Shown piece after piece: positions 35,151 to 46,624 of a stretch of DNA of 64,000 nucleotides. The stretch comes from Nymphaea colorata (Eukaryota; Streptophyta; Magnoliopsida; Nymphaeales; Nymphaeaceae). The position numbers were made by a program, and so were the translations under genes. The DNA lies in assembly GCF_008831285.2 (NCBI RefSeq), contig NC_045151.1:4973682-5037681 (forward strand), written 5' to 3'. Every line of letters begins with the position of its first letter. The first letter of the stretch is position 1. Under the pieces are notes generated by a model. That model saw nothing but the letters and a program-made list of their open reading frames with translations. It was not told the origin of the DNA and made no database searches.

Positions 35151-36812
35151 CAACACTAGGCATTGCAATGACAAAAGATATACATAAACATTCAAGCTCT
35201 ATCAGGACAATGGAAAAACAAATATAATAATAAGGCTCTTTATTATTTGTTTTTTCCTAGGCAAGCGTGAGAGGTCATTATGGCTTCACTTTGGTGAGAA
35301 ACCATAACACACAAATACACTTTGCCTCTCACTATTTGATAAAACTAAAGGAACATGTAACCAAGGACAATCGACCTGACACCTTTGGATGCTGCATTTC
35401 TCATATATCGAATTATATTTCATTTACATTTTCTTGTTAAACTGCAAACATGAAGACAACAATGTTTGGGCAGTACAACATTTCTATGAGTTTAACACAA
35501 TTCAATATTGGTGATCAAAATAGTAGTATAGTTACATGCAATCAAAATACACGGACCATTTTGATGATAACTAGTGCAAATTAACTGAAAGCTAATACTA
35601 CTCCTCATGCCAATACGGAACACATGCATGTATATGGATGTAAAATTTAACAACAAGCATGATACACATGATAAATACATCAAATTAGTCTATCAAGCAA
35701 GCATCTAGACATTAGAACATGATTGTAAATATAAAGAGGTATAAAGAACATGATACTATGCATGAAACAAGAGAATAAAGTCTATGAACCAGTTCTACTA
35801 AATAAACTGATCAAAGATACTCCAAATATATCCAATAATAATCAAAACCACATCCAAAAAGGTTAATCATAAAATAATTTAAAAATTGCATTGAACTGGT
35901 CAGAAAACTTGAGGAACTGATCTGTTATGGCTTTGAACCAGTCAGAAAACTATATGATTCGGTTACGGATGCACTATATCGGTTCTGAAAATAGCATAAC
36001 ATAACTGTTCCTGTCTGGACGTCCAGCCCACCCTAAACATGAAGAACAGACATTCTGAAACCAGGAACAAGTCTTGTATTTCCTGGATCAGCAGATCCAG
36101 ACCTAAATTTTAGTTCTTCATAGATCGAAAACTTTATGGATGAAATCAATATCTCAAAGCTAAGATCCAGCCCATCTGAGTGTGGTTATCGGGTTTGGAT
36201 TTGAACTCAATAATCCAAACCCAACATCTATATACCACCTATTTTCTCAAACGATCACATAAGGGAAGGAAAAGGGGAAACTGGTTGAACCGCCCATCTA
36301 TCGCCAGAGGAGGAATGGCACGCCATCGGTGGCCATGGTAGATCGAACCTTAGCCCACGCTGTCTGCACGTCTCTGGTGAGTAAGAGGACCACCGTAGGG
36401 ACGGCGTGCAGCCTTACCTCTCTCTCTGTCTGCGCTCAGCGCAGGCACCAGACGGCGCTTGCCATGTCGCCCCTTCCTCCCTCTGTTATGGGAAAGGGCA
36501 TGATGTTCCCGCCAACAGGCGGACTGCAGGGAGGGTGTTTCACCCTAAGAGCGACCCTCCCTTGCTCCTTCAGAATTTCTTTCAAATGTGGCAAGGGAAA
36601 GGGCATCATGCCCTTTCCCGTCCGACCAAGTGACATCCATAGGGATAGCCGCTGGTCCTCCCTCTTTCGTTTAGCTCCTGGAGGCGATGCAGGTGCCGCA
36701 CGGCGCCTAGCACCCCTTCCGTCGACAGGGAGTATCTCGATGGTCCTCCTATCCATTTGTAAGGAGGGACCAATGGCCATCCCTTTGCTCTCTTCTTTTC
36801 TGCATTAGGCAG
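35151..36812. other. Copia-1 leader region or unidentified insertion
   Basis: No recognisable coding sequence. A plus-strand open frame 36329-36808 (159 codons) has no domain. An exact 25-bp palindrome GGGAAAGGGCATCATGCCCT... is at 36595-36619, and a related GGGAAAGGGCATGATG occurs at 36488. Confidence 0.4.
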
Positions 36813-37613
36813 TAGGGCTGGGCGTCGGGTCGGGCCGCCGTCGGGCCGGCCCTGCCCGATTTGGCCCGGGCCTGGGCTGGGGAAAACCTGGCCTGAGCCA
36901 GACCCCGGTCGGACCCGGGCCAGGTAGGCCGGCCTAGCAGTGGTCCCGGGCCGGATAGGCCGGCCCGGCTCCCGGGCTCCCGGGCTCCCCCTCCCGCTCA
37001 CCCTCCTCCTGTCCTCCGCTCTCCCTCTCCCTCTCCCTCCTCCTCTCCCTCTCAGCTCCCCCTCTCCCTTCCCGTCTCCCTCTCCGCTCTCCCTCCTCCT
37101 CTCCCCCTCCTTCCCTTCCCCCTCTCAGCCAATCCCTCTTCCTCCTCCTCTCCGCTCCCCCTCTCCCTCTTTCTCCTCCTCTCCGCTCCCCCTTTGACCC
37201 TTTCCCTACCGCTCCCCCTCTCCCTCTTCTTCTTCTCTCCGCTCCCCCTTTGACCCTTTCCCTACCGCTCCCCCTCTCCCTCTTTCTTCTCCTCTCTGCT
37301 CCCCCTCTCCCTCTTTCTTCTCCTCTCCGCTCCCCCACTCCCTCTTTCTTCTCCTCTCCGCTCCCCCTTTCCCTACCGCTCCCCCTCTCCCTCTTTCTTC
37401 TCCTCTCCGCTCCCCCTCTCCCTCTTTCTTCTTCTCTCCGCTCCCCCTTTCCCTACGCGCGCTCCCTGCTCAAATCCGGCGAGGGACAGTTTCGGCATGA
37501 GAGGTGGCTCCTGTGCTGCCCGCCGCGGCCCACAGTCGTCGACTCACCGCAGCCCGCGGTCCGTCTGTATCAACTCCGGGAGGGAGACGGGAGGGGGGGG
37601 CTGGGCCGGGCTG
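36813..37613. mobile_element. Second hAT copy, inverted and 3'-truncated
   Basis: Begins TAGGGCTGGGCGTCGGGTCG, matching the minus-strand end of the 32386-33104 element. It runs through CCCCTCTCC-type arrays and the shared core (CTCCCTGCTCAAATCCGGCG and CGGTCCGTCTGTAT) and breaks off at GCCGGGCTGG. The last roughly 130 bp, including the second end, are missing, so no target duplication can be seen. Orientation is opposite to the first copy. Confidence 0.75.
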
Positions 37614-40600
37614 GTTTTTTAAGCACTGTTTCTAATACGGTCATACCTGGCACCATGCCGAGGCCAAACGGCGAGATGTGGTCGAGAGTAGTAAAACATG
37701 CCAAGCTACAACTGCGGTAATGGAGGCATGTATTGTGGGAGGCGTGAAAACATCGAGGGAGATTAAGGAGCATGAGAAGAAAGCAGAGGTTGGGCAGCAT
37801 TCGAAGGAGGCTACTGGAGGTCAAAGCAAGGAAGACAGACCTAGACCCGATTTAGACCAAGTCAGCCCAAGTGTGGTGACTGATCCTAAGTATAATGAGG
37901 CAGCCTAGGGCGAAACTAGGCAAGTTTCTCCAGTTGGACCCAACAGCTTAGGGCTAACCTAAGTAGGGGCCAGCCAAAAGGCAAAAATCAGAAGAGTTTG
38001 GGCGGAACCTAGACGTGTGGAATTAGACCTAACCAGTCCGAGTTGTTTGGAATGACTGAGACAGGCACGTCTCGATTTTACTTTTATGCTTTTGCTTTGG
38101 TTTGGCTATCGTCAAGGTTCAGAACTTTATAAGAACCAAGACTGCTAAAAGACTACTTAAGCTTTGTGATTGAGGAGAAACCCTAGACTTTGATTATGCT
38201 AATGAAGATTTGAGGTTTTGGTTCACTCATCTCTCTTGATCTTCCACTACCCCGACTGGCAGTGCCAGAATCTCCATTGAATCTGACGGCTTATTCTTCT
38301 TCTTCTTCCCTGACTCTATCTTCTCTTCCTCATTCACTTGGCCGAAGGACTTATGGACTGGTGATCATGGTTAGGCGGTTGTCAGTCTCCTCTCACGCAT
38401 CTCCAACCCACACAAACCCCGACCAGCAAATTCGAAATTGATTCACGGTGCATTCTTCCTCATCCCAAGGAAGTTTAGAGGCTGGGATCAACAAATGGGA
38501 AGGCTGCTAAGGAAGAAGATGCCCATGGTTTTGGCAGCATCCTCCGGAGTGACAACGACGACCGGCGATTCTAGGGTTAAGGCAAGTATTTGATCTTATT
38601 CTCGACGCTTTCCTCCAAGGTTTGTTCTTGGGCGTTACCAAGGTTGAAGACAAGTCGATCAACATACTCATCCATTCATCCTACGGGTGATTATCACCGG
38701 TTCTCCTTGCTTGGAAAACTTGGCCAAACCTGACCCTCCATGTCAGCATGCACTCACGCATTACATATTCATTATTTGGGCAAGAGACTTGGAGAATTCA
38801 ACCACATCTTCGACAACTTTTGGATTGCAACTATCACTCGGCCGGATGGATTATGGCTGCACACTAGGCAGCTTTCAAGGGCGGATTTATAGCAATCCCA
38901 ACTCAAACTTAAGCCAACATCTATCCAATCCCAATCGCCCTAATTCAAGGTGGCTCCCGATCAATTTTGGACCGGATAGGACTTCACACGAATGAGTTAA
39001 AGCACTCGGCCGAAAGTAGCAAGCCTCGGTGGCGGCACTAGGGCTATCGTTGCCAGAATTTGCCCATCGGCGGCGGCCTCCCCAAATCTCGTTAGGTTTT
39101 TGGGAAATTCGTGCGATTTGGTGATGTTTCCATGTTTACCCCCATCGGTTAGTTGTTTTAAATTATCAGCTTAACACATGTGTACCCTTTTTGGTCATTT
39201 TTCTTGGAGGACTTGCGACTGAATGAGGTAACCCTAGCCGTCAAGCCTTTGGTGGTCCCCCCTTGCCGCCGATTAATTTGGGGAGAGGGTAGCCCAAACC
39301 AGCCACTACCCCAGCGGTTACCTCTTCCACTTTGCACATGGCATCCCATGAAGGAAGGTGATCAAAAAGGAAAAAGATTCCCTCCGAACGTGGACGAGAT
39401 CAAGGCCAGGTTCGTGTATCCAAGAGAGCAAGAATCAATCGACGGGTTTGGAAAATAGGCATGGGAATTGGAGGTAAACTAAAAAGGAAGGAGATGGTGC
39501 CGAAATAGGAGAGGTCCACGTTAAGAGCAAACCCTAAGCGCCGATTGTGGAGGAGTTAAGGGCGACATTCTCGCCCAAAAAGGAAGGCCAACTCGTCGAG
39601 TTTGACGGAGAGCACCTGCACGCACCACTTGCCCCTCTCGCCACAACCGTTCCTTATTCATCTCGTGAGGAGAAGCTAGGGCAGACATGTCCTTCCCCCT
39701 TCCTCCTTTGAACGTGATTCTCTATTGGGATGGGACCTTCCTTTAGCTCTTGTGTGCAACCTTCTGCAAGCAAGAAGATCAACAATCATTGAGAGAGGAC
39801 CGGGCTAAGGAGACCATGGAGTTTACATTACCGCACACCTATCCGCCAAGCGAGATTGGCGATCGCCTTCCCCACTCATCTTTGCAACTGGATTAATTAC
39901 AATCTAGTGACTTACCTCCACAAAGCCAATCTTTCCCTCTTGCTGACTTGCTTGACCTTGATACTCTTGTATCTTATCCAGCTTAACGTGGAGGAGTTTG
40001 CTCTATCGGCTTGGTTGGTCATCACCAGAGAAGGATTCATTGCTGCAATAGTAGGGAGCAGCCCTCACTGTCGGTTTCATCCTAGTCTCCTTGTGGGTTT
40101 GACGTTGGGCTAGGCCTGGTAGGTGAGATCTATTTCCCTCTATGGCAGCGGGGAGGGTGTTTATTTGCTTTGAAGCCAACCATTGGCCCTTGTAACCAAC
40201 CGTGGCTCTTTTAAGGTACAAGTGCCGAGGACACAGCTGCGGGTTGCCAAGACCACCTACGAGTTTGGGGAATGGTTTGACCGCTTAGGCATGTATAGGA
40301 TGCATGTGAATTGTTGGTGCATGAATGTTTGAGTGAGCTGTGTGTTAATCTTGTATCGCTCGCATTTGTAAGGCCTCACATCCCTCTAGATCTTGTAGTA
40401 GGCTGCAATTGGGGGCGGAAAAGTCATTCTTGTATCCACTACCTAGGGAAATTTTGCGCCGGGGTTGCTGTTTGGTCAGACTTAACTCTTGTAATTTTAT
40501 TGTCTTTTGTTTTAACTACGGCTGTCTCAAGTGATCTTAGGAGAAGGATCGGTATTCGGGCAGCAATTTGGTCGATGTTGGGTTTAGGTCCTATCTGTCT

Positions 40601-40738
40601 CACAGTAAAGGAACAAAGAAGATATGGAGAGAGCCTTTAAAAGGCGAAAGATGAAGAGTGAGATCCAAATGAGGGAAGGGCCATTGGCAAAACACTGAGC
40701 ATATACATAGGTGTAGAACTTGACACTCTGATATCAAT
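37614..40738. other. Unidentified 3.1-kb segment in Copia-1 leader
   Basis: No protein domain is recognised in six frames; the open frames are short and unrelated to known families. It is too long for a Copia leader, so it probably contains one or more further insertions. The sequence 38170-38260 (GAGAAACCCTAGACTTTG...) has the look of an LTR or leader but lacks a partner repeat within the window. Confidence 0.35.
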
Positions 40739-40739
40739 T

Positions 40740-40981
40740 TGTTGGATATTTTAGAGTAAAAACCAGGCTTAACGCATAGAATTGAACATATAAGGCATTT
40801 ATTGGTTCCTGCCATGATGCACAATGAGAAGAATGAATATGGATAATCTTCTCAACTAAGGGCCATTATCAATGAGCGCACAGGCGCAAAATGCCGAAGG
40901 TGAGCAGGGACCAATCTTTAGAAAATTTTCAACCCTTTAAACTGCTCTCATCATGTAGTATAAATAGGAAATCAAGCGTCA
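40740..40981 (-). repeat. Copia-1 right (5') LTR
   Basis: Begins TGTTGGATATTTTAGAGTAA and ends near AGCGTCA. It pairs with 15178-15430. Just left of it the minus strand shows TTGATATCAGAGTGTCAAG, a mutated TGGTATCAGAG primer site. Confidence 0.65.
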
Positions 40982-42638
40982 CCTTGGATGGGTGCAAAGG
41001 TGAACTGATACGAAGGTCATGATTGGACTTTTCAATGCAATGCACATTCACCATCATATTGGGCCATGGCAACTTAGGCTTAAGCCAGCCAGTATGTGAC
41101 ACACTTGCTTGATGGGGCCGGCAACCAAGCAGGTGATGCACCTTCTCAGTTGCATGAAGCCAGTAAAGAGATGCATCGCCACTCATGCAGTTCCTTGGAT
41201 GGGTGAGTAAGTAGCTGAAGGGGCAGCCTGGATCCACAAGGGTATGGGGACAGACCAAGATGTTGCTATGGTCCATACTCTTGAAGGTCGCTTTGAATGG
41301 TTAAGGTCTCTATCTAGTGCCGGGTATACGGGTGCCATGGGATGCTGTAGGACTGCTCTTGCACCTTAGATGGCAGCTACTAATGGCCCATGCTTACTTG
41401 CCACTTTCCAGACATCTCAACTATAGGACTTGGTTATACACTTTCTCAAGGTTGGGATGGCTTTTTCAGCCATGTTAGTCACCTTAGACCGTCATGGTGC
41501 TCGTTGTCAAGTATGTCTACAGCCATTGGCCCAATATTGCCTCAAGTATGTCTCCTAACCTAATCCCCACATAGTACACCAGTCTAGGGAATAGGATAAT
41601 CTTTTTAGAGTGGCTCATGACTAGCAGGTCAGATGCAAAAAGTACTAAGCCTACCATAAATTTTTTGGAATTGTTAACCTCATTTTGCCTAGGGAGATAG
41701 GTCGGCTTCAAAATCCTCATGCAGCTAATAAGCTATGGTCTGGTGGAATTACCTTCCTGGACTTGACATATTCTATATAGCACTTGAGCAGCTATTGCTT
41801 GAAGCTTCTAATTTTCTAGGAGACGATTTTCCTTGTGATAAGTGCATAGGATATGGGAGGAATCTTGTGCTGCATTCTAAAAAATTGTTAGTTAGGTTAA
41901 CGACATTAACTATGCATTTTATTTATGTATTACATGCATCCTTAACTTATATATAAAATTTCATTTGCATTCATTTTGGGTTTTGGATAAGAAATTTACT
42001 GAACCCAATAGGAGACATGTGGCAAGATGACTGGGCAGTCCCCTGGCGCCCACCCATCCTAGCTAAACATTTTATAGAGAATTTAGTTCTTATCTAATAT
42101 CCTAATAGTAATTAAATGACACCATTTAGGCAAATTGCATATCACATAGCATATTATCCATAATACATGCATATTACATAGGAGGACACATATATGTCAG
42201 TGCATGTGTTTTAGTTCGAATGCATAATATTTAGTTTCATTCCTTCATCCACTTCTTCTTTGCTCATGCATGTTAGTCACATAGTGTCATGCATGTCATT
42301 TACTTATGTAATATATTATTCAAATGTTGTGTAGTATGTAGAGTCCATTAGGCTGCACAAAGCTATTTTAGGCACATGTTAGGGCTGGGTTAGAATAGGT
42401 CGTTATGTGTTAGACTTATTGATTTATAAAGTCAATTCGTTTTCTGAATTTTAAAAGTGTTAATTAGACTATAAGGAAGCAGAATATGTTTTGAGATTTT
42501 GTTAAGTCAGATTTAGGATGTTAGTACCTATATTTTGCAGAATACTAGTTGAAGTTTTCATGTTGATCTTCATTTTCGAAAATGAAAAATTTTATCGATT
42601 TTGCAATGAGTTTTGCTCTGAGGGCAACATGTCTGGAG
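40982..42638. other. Unassigned intergenic sequence
   Basis: No gene or element was recognised. Short ORFs only. Sequence resumes at 43891 after the hAT element, so this and the following tract were once continuous. Confidence 0.4.
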
Positions 42639-43882
42639 CAATGTTGTAAGAAGTGTACGCTTCTTACAAAATATAAACAAGTCAAGGCGTTTTTTTTTTA
42701 AAAAACGGCCTTGAGGCAGGGGTGTGAGGCGCATGCATCCCTGAAGCGTGTGCCTCATATGGAAGAGGCGTATGCCTCCATATGTGGCAAGTTCAGTGTT
42801 TGAGGCGTACGCCTCAAGGACAGATTAATTAATTGCTAAAATCACCGGCAAACATTGCAACTGTAGGTTTTCTTCTTGTGCAATGTGAATGTCCCCAGAA
42901 CGCCATAACTATAAACATCAACTTTAGTTGATACCTTTCCGCTCAACCCAAATTCTGATAGGTGCATTAGAAAGCAAGATTACAAAGTCAGTTGGCTTGT
43001 AGTGGAACACATGAGTGGCACAGTTTGAACTGATATTGAAGATTTCATTTCGAAATTGCATGCTAATTCTGCAAAAAGTTATATATGCATTTCTGTCGGC
43101 ATAATACAGCAAAGTTCCTTCCCAGCTCGGTCATGCATACCAGTGTGAAGTCCCCTGCTCAAAAGATCATCGATTTATGAGAGGCACAGAGGGAGTGAGA
43201 GAGGGTTCTTTGACTCTTTCTCTGATGGAGACAGAGTAGTCTTCGGTTGGATGAAGAAAGAAAGAAAAAAAAATGCATCTTTAATACCAGGGTGCGAAGA
43301 GATGATGGTCCAACTATCATCCACATATTCATGAAGCCTTATTCTTCCACGAGTACAATCCGCTTCAACGTTGGGAATGGTATCGCCAATCGTTAACCCA
43401 GGCATCCTTCCAACCGCCTCTCTGCAACAACTCGCCGCCACCACCACAGCTCCTCCCCTTCCGATCACAAAACGATGAAGACGCAACAAGGCAATCTTTA
43501 TACAGATGTTCTGCCATCACATGTCAGACATGTCGCCGAGAGATGCTGGAAAACATGAGCAGCGTGTCCGCTGGAGAGCCGTCCGATGATATGCATGTTA
43601 GTCATGCACGAAAAGGGCTTGTAATAGAAGCATTTGTTAAACTAGATAATTAATCTATCATGATAATATAATCTACCACTTCACTTCGTTCTACCTAGAA
43701 TAATCTAGCACTTCACTGATGACGTTCGTTCTAACTAGAATAATCTATCACCTCACTGGTTTACAAGTTTGTCCGTTGAACCAATTTGTCCGTGAAGCTT
43801 CCGCTTCGATTAACGCCTCACCTCGCTTCGCCTCATAAGAGGCTCAACGCCTCGCCTCGCTTTCTCGCCTTTTACAACATTG
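42639..43882. mobile_element. hAT element carrying a host exon (1244 bp)
   Basis: The 8-bp target duplication GTCTGGAG flanks it exactly (42631-42638, 43883-43890). Terminal inverted repeats are CAATGTTGTAA and TTACAACATTG. Sub-terminal sequence is full of GAGGCG/CGCCTC motifs, including the exact palindrome TGAGGCGTACGCCTCA near 42796. Just inside the left end lies a 26-bp near-palindrome around AAGTGTACGCTT. There is no transposase. The interior contains the first coding exon of a 1-Cys peroxiredoxin gene (43288-43405, minus). It is a non-autonomous hAT that has acquired host gene sequence. Confidence 0.9.
43288..43405 (-). pseudogene. PER1: Captured exon 1 of a 1-Cys peroxiredoxin gene
   Basis: From ATG at 43405 the minus strand reads [17 protein letters not shown], then [20 protein letters not shown]: the N-terminus of plant 1-Cys peroxiredoxins, which reduce peroxides in seed nuclei and cytosol. 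The coding similarity ends at CCTG|GTATTA, a normal-looking donor, so the piece ends before the active-site Cys (in the P-V-C-T motif of the family). An upstream in-frame extension to 43489 probably represents 5' UTR. No other peroxiredoxin exon is found in the element. It cannot make an active enzyme; at most it gives a truncated or chimeric transcript. Confidence 0.8.
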
Positions 43883-45425
43883 GTCTGGAGTGTCCAGATC
43901 AATTTCTACAAATTTTACGATTAATTTGATATTTAAAATTGGAACTCGCCTTTGGTTTTCTAAATTTTTCAAAATTAATAGAATAGAACTGAAATTTCTA
44001 TCAAACTTAAAATGACCACATCTTTCAAAATATAACTGATTATTCCATTTTTTTGAACTGTAAGGAAGAGTTTTGGTACCATATCTATGAACTTTGGACA
44101 CTATTTGCTGCTGCTCCATGTGAATTTGTAAGGAATTAACTAGAAAGCCTTTTTCTGTATTATATAGGGATGATTTTTTTTTTTCCTTTTGTTTTCTCTT
44201 ACTTTTGTTGGCTGGATCAACATGTTAAGCATTTTTTGAGTCAGTTTTGAGTCTACTTTGGGATCAATTCATTATTTTTGTTTTTCACTAGCTTAGAGTA
44301 AGTGTTTTCTTGAGTCTTAGTAGTTTTAGACTTTTTATTGTACTTATATTTTTCTTAGGGTTTGGGTGGTGTGGATATTTTTTCATAGTGCCTTAGATTA
44401 GTTAATTTAGTATGTTTTAACTTATGTTTTTTTATGTAAATAGTTATCTAAGGTATGTTTTATTGATTAAGATTGGGGCGTGTTCTGATTGGCTGTGTGG
44501 AGCCCAAAAGACCTAGTTTGGCAAAAAAGTCCTTGAGCAAGCTTATAATTAGCAATTTTTCCAATTGTAGTGTTTTCTTGGTTCAATTTGTTTGATTTGG
44601 TGTGATCATATTGATTTTTACCATGGATATTTTTTGTTCGAATAATAAAGTTAACTTTTGAGTTAGAATTTGATAATTTCCCCCGTTTTGGATGAATCGC
44701 CCCACCCAACCAGACCACGTCATCTTAACCCATCATATTTGCACCACCTTTCCAGCTTTCTTCTTATTCAATAGACCTTCCATATGGAGACGCCGTCTCC
44801 AAAGATGCTTGACTCAGCCTTCAAATGCGATGCAAGCCACGTCTCTTTTGTTCTGCTGCAGAAACCGAATTCTTGTCTTCGTCTAATCCTGTCTTAGAAG
44901 TCATTTCTATTACGTTGAAACCCTGCCATGTTGGGGCAAAGGAATACTAGGATGTTCTAAATGATGTGTAGAGCATCCCCTTCCATTTTTGTTCATTGTA
45001 CATACCATTTTTTTATTTAATACATGGGGATTTCCCCCAGCAGGTTACTACGGAACTAAAGATATGCAAATTTTTTTATAGTGGATCCTGATTTGAAATT
45101 GGCAGGAAATGTCAGAGGCATTGCCAGATAATTGAACACAAACAGGTCCTTATGCTGTTGTAAAATCACGGATGCTAAATATACCAAAAAATACTGGTTT
45201 CTTTGGAAATAAGTTTTGTAGGTTCTGTACTATAAATTTTCACTACACAACTTCTTATGGTCGGAAAGTGTCAATGTCTTGGTAGGTATAGGTACTAGAT
45301 ACGGTAGTGTGCAGCCATTTTCCAAGGATGTTATACTTGATCTATTGTCAACACCATCTCTTTCTACTGAAACTTGATGAAGGGGCAAGTCACTTATTAG
45401 TACTCACATAGTAGGGACCATGTTA
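43883..45425. other. Unassigned intergenic sequence
   Basis: Continuation of the tract split by the hAT element. Short ORFs (for example 44467-44718 minus and 44692-44886 plus) show no domain. Nothing else is recognised. Confidence 0.4.
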
Positions 45426-45426
45426 G

Positions 45427-45475
<49 letters not shown>

Positions 45476-45730
45476 GCAATTTTTTCAAAAAAATGTGAAG
45501 AATTAAATTGCCATTTAAAACTTAAAAAAATGCATTTTTTTGAAAAAAACGTTTAAAAACGAAAAAACGTGTTTTAATGCATTTTTAACCTTTCCCCCCT
45601 TTTTTCCCTTTTTCATTTTTTTCACTTTTTCTAGCCAATTTTTTTTCTCATTTTGGATTTTTTTATTTGTTGCAAATCTACTTAGCTATTGATGTTTGTA
45701 TTATTAATTTCTCACTTATTTTATTTTAAC

Positions 45731-45772
<42 letters not shown>

Positions 45773-45990
45773 GAAAAATTAAATTGCAATTTAAAACTAA
45801 AAAAAAGCATTCTTAAAAAAAAACATTTAAAAACGAAAAAATGTGTTTTAATGCATTTTTTCTTTTTCATTTTTTTTGCTTTTTTTAGCCAATTTTTTTT
45901 TTCATTTTGGATTTTTTATTTGTTGCTAATCTACTTATCTATTGATGTTTGTGTTATTAATTTCTCACTTATTTTATTTTAACATATATA
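45426..45990. repeat. AT-rich segment duplicated in tandem with microsatellites
   Basis: A CT/TA run (45426-45475) precedes about 255 bp of A/T-rich sequence. An AC/AT run (45733-45772) precedes a second, similar copy up to about 45990. Both copies share AAACGAAAAAA...GTGTTTTAATGCATTTTT and the same end CTATTGATGTTTGTRTTATT. Confidence 0.85.
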
Positions 45991-46404
45991 TATAGGACTG
46001 GCCGTCTGGTACTCCTGCTAAATGTAGATCAGCTATGCATTGTTGTTCAAGATGCTTATTTTGGTTGTGTATGTGTAATGCCATTTTTTGATAAAAACTA
46101 CAACTAGTGTAGATGGATTCGACTTTGGCTTGATGGGCCACAACATGAAAAGTACCATGGCAGTGCTTCTTTCTAGTTCATGTCAAGCGTCATTTATCCA
46201 CTACACAATTTATGTGTAGTGGATGTGCACACGTGTAAGGCAATTTATACTTAAAAGTTTTAATCTATATTTAGAAGTTCATATTTCAGAATGGACAATG
46301 TTATGCAATGTCGCATGAATATCATATTCAAAGTACTGCTTCTTCAATGATGACTCAAATCATCATTTGTTCACTGGGACTCAAACAAGATATCAGTTTG
46401 AGAG
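45991..46404. other. Unassigned left flank of Copia-2
   Basis: About 400 bp with no gene. It joins 57216 onward if Copia-2 is removed together with one TCTTT. Confidence 0.5.
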
Positions 46405-46409
46405 TCTTT

Positions 46410-46624
46410 TGTAAAACCTCAAGAAATTCATGAGAGAAAGAGAGGACACGAGCTTAGGATGAAAACTTTTCTATTGTATGTATGATTGAGAATACAATGT
46501 ATATATAGAGTACAATGGTAGGTTACAATAATTCAAAAAGGCAAGGTATGAAAATCAGATCCACAATTATCGTCAATCTAGATCCACAATTATCGACAAT
46601 CTTCATTGAAAACCTTCCTTAACA
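46410..46624 (-). repeat. Copia-2 left (3') LTR
   Basis: Ends TGTAAAACCTCAAG...CTTAACA. It includes a short internal duplication of ATCCACAATTATCGNCAATC. Confidence 0.92.

Larger units (their letters stand above)
15178..40981 (-). mobile_element. Copia-1: old Ty1/Copia retrotransposon, heavily interrupted
   Basis: Similar flanking repeats begin TGTTGGATATTTT at 15178 and 40740 and end near 15430 and 40981 (about 250 bp, clearly diverged), so they serve as LTRs. Left of the right LTR the minus strand reads TTGATATCAGAGTG, a decayed initiator-tRNA primer site, placing the 5' LTR on the right. Between them, on the minus strand, come gag (34618-35150), a zinc knuckle, protease, integrase, RT remnants and an RNase H tail (15540-15790). 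The element is broken by the Gypsy insertion 15797-31321, a hAT element at 32386-33104 and other DNA at 36813-40650. The gag wording (LGYMDLDLALR) points to the TAR/Tork group. Target duplication is not preserved. Confidence 0.7.

Noticed and set aside
36329-36808. 159-codon plus-strand ORF
   Set aside because: No domain, compositional bias, sits in Copia-1 leader DNA directly against a hAT end; open frame probably by chance in GC-rich sequence.
36934-37720. Arg/Glu/Gly-rich and Pro/Leu-rich ORFs
   Set aside because: Same low-complexity array in the inverted hAT copy.
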